The notes beneath the pieces are model-generated. The model did no database searches and was not told where the DNA came from. It saw nothing but the letters and a program-made list of their open reading frames with translations. Positions 58,601 through 64,000 of a DNA stretch of 64,000 bases are shown piece by piece. The position numbers and the translations under genes were made by a program. Within the stretch, counting starts at the first letter, position 1; every line of letters starts with the position of its first letter. Origin of the DNA: Fomes fomentarius (lineage: Eukaryota; Basidiomycota; Agaricomycetes; Polyporales; Polyporaceae); contig JABYQN010000014.1 in assembly GCA_022606135.1 (NCBI GenBank), forward strand, positions 620,001 through 684,000. The letters are read 5' to 3'.

Positions 58601-60042
58601 ATTCCAATCCCAAGGATCGCACGGATGAGCTTGATGACCTACTCCTTCCCCACAGTGTGCTTATTGTATCGATAAAGAGACCTAGACCCTCGGCCAGCAC
58701 TTCGACAGCACCAGTCCTGAGATGTAGGATACGGGTCGCACTTGAACATGTACTAGTCCAGGTTCACGAAGGCCGCAATCACACGCTTGATCCCCCCCTT
58801 GCCCATGGCCTTGGGCTTCGGCAGTGCATCGCTGTACGGGACCTCGCTCGGGCTATACACCTCCTCGGCACCCGCCGACGGCTTCGCTCGCGAATGCCTC
58901 AAAGTTGAGCCAAAGGGCGACTGTGGACGCCTTGCGACCGGCATGGGCGAGCTAGATGCCGATTTTCTGGTTCTGCGAATGCGCGAACTGCACAACGCGG
59001 CGACGAGGTCATCGTCCCAAAGCCCGGCGTCTTCTGACGTTATGCGGCCCTCCGGCAACACGGGTGTGGCCTTGATCACAGTCAACGTAGGTCCGCGCGG
59101 GAAGATTTCGAGAGTATGCAAGTCGAGATTAGTCAGACTACAGCCAGTGTACGGCAGGGCAGACGCGGGACACTCATTTTGATTTCCCTTGAATCCCGGT
59201 GGGCCACAACTACCCAGACCATAGTATCGATAGTGGAGGTCTTGACGCGAAGTCGGCCTGCGCTTCCGAAGTCAAAGGTACAGTGAGAGGCTCCGCATTC
59301 CATTCGCCCACGAGTTCGTCTATTTCCTATAGATAGACGCGTCGTCTCGATGGTCGTGTACGAGCGCGCGAGGAAGCTGAACAGCAGCTCGACTTTGCGA
59401 GGGGCTGCTCATCGTGGCCATCGTTTGTGTCGTGCCCGCCATGTCATCGTGTCGCAGGTCGTGGTCGGGTCAGAGGGCAGGGGGAAGTCCGAAGAGGGAA
59501 GAGGGCTCTGCGTAAACGCCGACACCGGGCCGGCACCAGAGCCTAGTTCTGGCTGATTCTTTACTCACGCGCTTGTTAGGAACATCGTCTCAACGTCTTG
59601 TCAACGTCCCCCACGGTAAGCGGAGGGAGCACCCGAAGAAGCTATGGCCTTGCGGCCCTCGCCCTCCCACAGACCGTCGGCGTCCATGTCGACTACAAAT
59701 CTCCTCCCGCCGCCGGGCCTCGCCCCTCCCCAGCAACGGCGTCCAAGTCTTCCCGCCCCCACCATCGCCGCTTAACGTGGTACGATGCACCCGCATTGCC
59801 TCTCGTCTCCCGAGGTTGTGTCTGACGTGTTGATCGCTGTTTATGCCAGCGGGAGCCTGTCCACGGAAACAGAAGACCGCCGTCGCCGCTCAGAAACGGG
59901 TTCTCTATCGATCCGCACACCGATGGACCTCTCTACCTCCGTCACCCGTCCGAGAGCACAGCGAACAGTGGGGTCAGCGGCCGACATCGCCCAACCGGTC
60001 ACCTAGTCCGCGGGCAACTTCGCGCGGCGGGTCGGGTCGCTG
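58601..60042. other. unresolved plus-strand scraps
   Basis: 58787-59182 has a coding-like frame (LDADFLVLRMRELHNAATRS, TVNVGPRGKISRV). 59360-59430 in another frame has a possible membrane helix (ARGLLIVAIVCVVPAMSS). 59573-60006 is Pro/Arg/Ser-rich in all frames. No family recognised and no complete gene. Confidence 0.3.
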
Positions 60043-60417
60043 ATGCGCAACATGAGCTCTCGATCGCCCGGGCTGCCCATCGACGAGGAGCTCGAAGCAG
60101 AGAGGGAGCGCCAGCGCAGTAGGCGAGAAGCGGATGATATCATTGCTAGGGAAGCAGAAGAGAATCGGGCGATAGAAGAGCGTGGTGTGGGAGACAATGC
60201 TGAAACCCTTCGGCCTCTGCCCTCTCCGGCGCGAACAATGCCTGCCTCCTCACCCTCTCCATCCTTCTCGAAGAAGGACGGCAGCTGGTGGACCACGCGA
60301 AACGGATTCTCACTCCAAGAAGGCAGCTCCTTACTCCTGCGCAGCAGATCATACATGAGACCAAGGCCCGCGAGAAAGAGAGGGAGAATCAGGAGAAGAA
60401 GGCGGGACAGAAGCACG
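60043..60417 (+). pseudogene. charged coiled-coil exon fragment, unknown family
   Basis: The frame reads LPIDEELEAERERQRSRREA followed by DDIIAREAEENRAIEERG, then SFSKKDGSWWTT, and in the next frame LTPAQQIIHETKAREKEREN with QEKKAGQKH, ending at a perfect GTAAGT donor (60418). The change of frame near 60295 indicates damage. Helical, strongly charged, no recognised domain. It is joined in the same orientation directly to the LCB1 fragment that follows. Confidence 0.4.
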
Positions 60418-60439
60418 TAAGTATCCTATCTGCTCATAC

Positions 60440-61198
60440 ATTCTCGAAGTGTGGTGATGTGATTGTCGTGGATCGTGGTGTCAACTTCGCCATTCAGAAG
60501 GGTTTACAGATCTCACGCCGCACGATCAGATGGCACGATCATAAAGACATGGACAGCCTCGTACACGCTCTTGAGAGTTTGGAGAAGGAGAAGCGGAAGT
60601 GCGAAGCTCCGCTAACCCGTGTTCATGGTAGCCGAGGACATCTCCGACCCCGACGACGAGCCCCAAGGCGGGGGCACGTCGCACGATCGCCTCCGCAGGC
60701 TGTGGTACTCATAGTTTTAGAGCATTCCTAATACCATCCTCACTCGAGGCCTCAATGGCGAGCCAATGTCTGACCTGCCGAAACTCGTGAGTTTGTAGTG
60801 TCTATTGGAGGAGGCTCAGCTGTTCATGCTATCTTAGGTCGAGCTCAAGAAGAATTACAAGTGCCGCTTGATCCTCAACGAGAGCATCTCGTTCGGCAGC
60901 GTCGGTCGCACTAGTCGTAGCCTTCCGGAACTGTACAACGTGCCAGTGGGTACCCTTTCTGAGCACAACGGAGTGTGTGTGCTAAGGGGCGCTACAGGCC
61001 TGCAAAGTCGATATGTCCGTTGGATCCGTTGCGACTGGCCTTGCATCGTGTGATGGTTTTTACGCCGGTGTCAATGTCGTTGTGAATCGCCAGGTAATGC
61101 GGCCTAGCCATCTTACTTCCGGATACAGGCTACGGACTGTTCCTCGCGCATCAACGGTGGCATCTATCTGTCTTAGACCTATACTTACATCTATCTAG
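60440..61198 (+). pseudogene. serine palmitoyltransferase subunit LCB1 fragment
   Basis: LCB1 with LCB2 makes 3-ketosphinganine from serine and palmitoyl-CoA at the ER. On the plus strand I read FSKCGDVIVVDRGVNFAIQK followed by GLQISRRTIRWHDHKDM, ESLEKEKRKCEAPLTR, later EPMSDLPKL, a GTGAGT...TTAG intron, VELKKNYKCRLILNESISFG followed by SVGRTSRSLPELYNVP, a second intron, and VDMSVGSVATGLASCDGFYA with GVNVVVNRQ. Order and intron positions fit the gene family. A foreign piece of about 120 bp (MVAEDISDPDDEPQGGGTSH, then stops) interrupts it at 60625-60745, and the N- and C-terminal thirds are missing. A relic. Confidence 0.78.
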
Positions 61199-61618
61199 TT
61201 CACGACGGACTTTTCCCGCGACTCCTATAACGTGTAAGCTCTGCATTAACGAAATAGTGATCCTGTTGCTTCTTCGAGATAAAGAAGCATCGTGACCACG
61301 ATGATAGAACCCGCAGAAGACGTGAACCAAATATATCTGTGGGAGCAAGTGAGAGAGTAGTTGCCCAGTGGGGCGCTTACACACTATTGTTGGTCGACGC
61401 CGAATGGGCGAACGACGAACGCAAGTCTCTTGACTTCCTGCAAGGCGGATCGGCGCCCTCTGCACACAGTGTTTAATTCCGCCGCAGCTATGCGGTGTCA
61501 TTCATTACTGCATACTCAGCTGCGTAACCAAGAAATGTGCGACAAAAATCCAACTGAGGCTACCACAATCCTGTACCTACAATTCAAGCCCGACGCATCT
61601 TCAACTTCACGTATCTCC
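61199..61618. other. intergenic between LCB1 relic and bZIP-like gene
   Basis: Short frames without motifs on both strands; includes the 3' end region of the gene at 61619. Confidence 0.35.
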
Positions 61619-62754
61619 TCAGAACCGAGTCTCAAGGCCTTCCCCTAAAGTTCCAGTGGTACCGTTGGAAGTGCATTCCATGTCTACGCCTAGTCCGTCA
61701 TGACTCGGAGCTTGTTCGATGGTGACGGGGACGAAGTCGAACGTGACCTCGTTATGTGCATGACCGACGGCGGTCTCATCGAAGGGAGACTCATAACAGA
61801 CGTTGTTATAAGGATACGAGGGTGCATCACCCGAGGCAGCGGTGTCCCGTGCCACCCCACCAGACGGCATTTTCAGCTGCTCTTCCAGCGCTTGGATCTG
61901 CAACCTAGTCAGCGTCACGATCGAATGGGTGCTGATGACGATACTACCTTACGCTGGAGCTGGACGATTTCCAGTGTGATATTGACGGCATCATGATGCA
62001 TTCCTGCCGCAAGTGACTGGGGCATGTCAGCGCACTATATGCGAGTGTCAAGCAACTGACATAGGCTTACCTTAAGAGTCTTGCGGTTGATACCACGATA
62101 AGCAGCAACGTCCTGACCCGATACAACTTCTACGCTGGCCTGACGTAGCTGATCAATGAGCTGGTCGGCATGGGACTCGAGACTCGCGGTATAGATCTCG
62201 CGTCGCTCTCGTCTACTCATGGTCATTCTGGAATGGACCTCACGTTAGCGCAAATCTATGTTCATCCACAACGATACTCACAACTCGTCGGGACTGAATA
62301 TATCCTTCTCCATCGCATGGACCCAGGGCACGCGGCGGGGAACGTCCGGGTGAGAGCGGAGATGGGCATGGAGCCCTAGGGCATAGTCGGCACCTACTCC
62401 AATGTCTGTGGGAGTCTCTTGCAGCGAGCGTTGCTGGGCGGTTGACGCCATGGTGCCGGTATTGTTATCGGAGGATGATGGATAAAGCAGGTACCGCGAA
62501 GTCTCCGTGGTAGGCGAGATAGCAAGAGAGAGGAGGGGAGACAAGAGCTCGTTGGAGATGCTGTTGCCGTTGTCGAGCGGCAGCTGCTGCACAGCATCAT
62601 AGGGAGGCCCCGCGGCGTAGCTGGATGAATGGGAAATGTCAGGGGTCTTGGGGGGTGACTGGCGCTGCATGATGGGGGAATTTCGCGACAGAAGAGCCCC
62701 ACTGAACGTCGAATGATATATGTGCTCAGGGGAGCACTTTTTTGCGCTATTCAC
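61619..62754 (-). CDS. bZIP-like transcription factor, four exons, 325 aa
   Basis: Resolved as complement(join(61619..61897, 61948..62016, 62071..62227, 62282..62754)), all GT-AG with closing phases. A Ser/Pro-rich N-terminal half (PIMQRQSPPKTPDISHSSSY) is followed by a basic helix (MSRRERREIYTASLESHADQ, then LIDQLRQ), a linker (YRGINRKTLK) and a leucine-zipper-like helix (ITLEIVQLQRKIQALEEQLK) built across an intron. The basic part resembles Agaricomycete bZIP-like regulators but lacks the canonical N-x7-R core before the arginines, so DNA binding is uncertain. The acidic C-terminal tail could be an activation region. A related gene starts at the right edge. The first ATG was chosen; ATG 62670 is an alternative. 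Confidence 0.65.
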
Positions 62755-63786
62755 AGGTGATCAGTTCATCTCAGACTCGGAAAAGGCGGAGGTTAACTTC
62801 TCGAGCAGCTTGCCCGGCCGGCGAGACCGCCTTTAGCCGAGTGTCGTTCTGTTTATGGCCGCTGGCGATGGTATTGCAGCCTATGGTTCTTCGCGTGGGG
62901 CATTTTGGATCTCGGCACAGGAGGAGGGCTGTGAGGCCGTAATGAACGGAGTCTACCGTTCAAGCGAGTCTGGATATCATCAGATCAGTGTGGTCGCTGA
63001 TCCCATACTCCACCATGCTTCCTGCCCAGCTCTCCGTCTTCTGGAACTCTTCTTGGAGCATACGATAGCCGCACGGTCCTCGTGCCCCGCGGACTCGGTA
63101 AATATAGGATGTATGTCGTCCGTTGCATATTCACAATGTCGGTGCGATGTATTCGGAGTGGCCATCGAAATTTGACATGATATCGTTGACATTGACGGGT
63201 GGATAGGCAACTTTACTACAACGTGTTCGCGTAGGTGAGCGGACCCAATCAATTACAAGACACCCCGATTAGCTGGTCGCGGGATCACGGGAATGCACTC
63301 ACTCTCTGTCAGCATCTCACGAAGACACTAGATTACGACCGATATTACGCCGCCAAGACAAATAGAAGTATAAATTTGGAAAGCGATAAACGACAACTTT
63401 GCAGAAGATCCTTCATCCATTTGTTAGGCCGGTGGATGATCTGTGATAACGGGCGCGCGACGGGACATGGAAGCGGAGAGGTGTGCCGTGGTGGAGAGTC
63501 AAGACGGTCATAGAGGTAATAGAAGAGCACAAGCATACTAAGACTGCTACTCATTGAGCGACGCCCGGCGGAAGGCTTCCGGGCCACATAGCGGAGTATT
63601 GAAGATGTGATTCCACACTCGTCTGTGCGCATATGGTGCACAGAAGTGCCGTGAACTAAGCTCGAAGGTCAGAAGTAGGCGGGGTGCAATAGACGATATG
63701 GATGGGACGTACCTGCCCCTCTATCCCCACCTTCTGCAGATTGAGCCTGCATACTACGTCTTGTGTGAAGGCAACAAGGGTCTAGG
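62755..63786. other. intergenic between the two bZIP-like genes
   Basis: Plus-strand frames (62742-63175) lack motifs. Minus-strand 63641-63345 may contain later exons of the gene at the right edge (VARKPSAGRRSMSSSLSM), but I could not connect them. Confidence 0.35.
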
Positions 63787-64000
63787 TCACCGCACATCCA
63801 TCAGTAGACAGCAAAACGAGCCTGCCAAAGGATAGATTACCCAAAGTGAGAGCTCCTTCAGCCCAGTGTAACTTGAGACACGGCCGATGAGAGGTGGCTC
63901 TGCGCCAAGCATACGAATCGTCTGATGGAGCTGATTCACATACTCCTCCAAGCATTCGAGGTAACGTCTCTTCTTCACGTGCGACGAGATCGTATCACTG
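63787..64000 (-). CDS. bZIP-like gene 2, partial at window edge
   Basis: The minus strand from the window end reads SSHVKKRRYLECLEEYVNQL followed by HQTIRMLGAEPPLIGRVSSY and TGLK, which aligns with the basic helix and YRGINRKTLK linker of the neighbour at 61619. After TGLKELSLW a GTAATC donor or the TGA at 63787 ends the readable part. The start lies beyond the window. The two genes are in the same orientation, suggesting a tandem duplication. Confidence 0.5.
   Translation of the reverse strand, partial: SDTISSHVKKRRYLECLEEYVNQLHQTIRMLGAEPPLIGRVSSYTGLKELSLWVIYPLAGSFCCLLMDVR

Noticed and set aside
1..64000. tRNA or rRNA genes
   Set aside because: No cloverleaf with A/B box pattern or rRNA core sequence was noticed by eye. 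A covariance-model scan would be needed to exclude a tRNA.

Overview
The window is nuclear DNA from a filamentous basidiomycete, most likely an Agaricomycete. Genes are broken by many 45-65 bp GT-AG introns. The recognisable proteins are families expanded in mushroom-forming fungi: F-box proteins with an attached C4 finger, a TET/JBP-like Fe(II)/2-oxoglutarate oxygenase, a JmjC protein of KDM3 type, and a Tnp2-type (CACTA) transposase remnant. Species-level placement is not possible by eye. I resolved exon structures by hand for eight multi-exon genes; a ninth is a single-exon F-box gene.

Layout. 1.35-3.94 kb (-): F-box gene 1 (708 aa). 5.95-6.51 kb: relic of the RNA cytidine acetyltransferase Kre33/NAT10. 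7.05-11.18 kb: copy 1 of a 4.1 kb repeat holding a frameshifted SET-domain relic and a small gene. 11.9-13.2 kb: degraded membrane protein. 13.78-16.12 kb (-): intact JmjC gene (647 aa). 16.65-18.16 and 22.25-23.75 kb: two 1,502 bp inverted arms, each with a broken piece of the pentafunctional AROM gene. The 4.1 kb spacer between them holds an intact 166 aa gene and a broken RNA polymerase III RPC4 gene. 24.45-26.40 kb (+): F-box gene with no introns, ending exactly at a fifth-kilobase scrap of the SET repeat. 27.11-29.31 kb (+): F-box gene 2 (559 aa), paralogue of gene 1.

30.84-34.98 kb: copy 2 of the 4.1 kb repeat. 35.67-40.26 kb (+): 1,401 aa gene A with 117-aa internal tandem repeats. 40.6-42.2 kb (-): frameshifted relic. 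42.71-45.47 kb (+): 606 aa TET/JBP-like oxygenase whose second intron carries a minisatellite. 46.5-46.9 kb: neutral ceramidase relic. 48.77-51.18 kb (+): 675 aa gene B, paralogue of gene A. 53.2-53.5 kb: Tnp2 transposase relic. 54.13-56.81 kb: copy 3 of the SET repeat, inverted and internally deleted. 60.0-61.2 kb: chimeric exon run with serine palmitoyltransferase LCB1 fragments. 61.62-62.75 kb (-): bZIP-like gene, with a second related gene entering from the right edge.

The striking property is the mixture. Intact members of lineage-specific expanded families alternate with damaged, intron-containing fragments of at least six housekeeping genes (KRE33, ARO1, RPC4, a SET3-type SET gene, ceramidase, LCB1). 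Introns retained in several fragments argue for DNA-level duplication rather than retroposition. I read the window as a repeat-rich accessory region where gene pieces are copied, inverted and joined. Copies of the 4.1 kb repeat differ mainly in the length of G runs, so they are either very recent or partly an assembly product, and some frameshifts may be sequencing errors.
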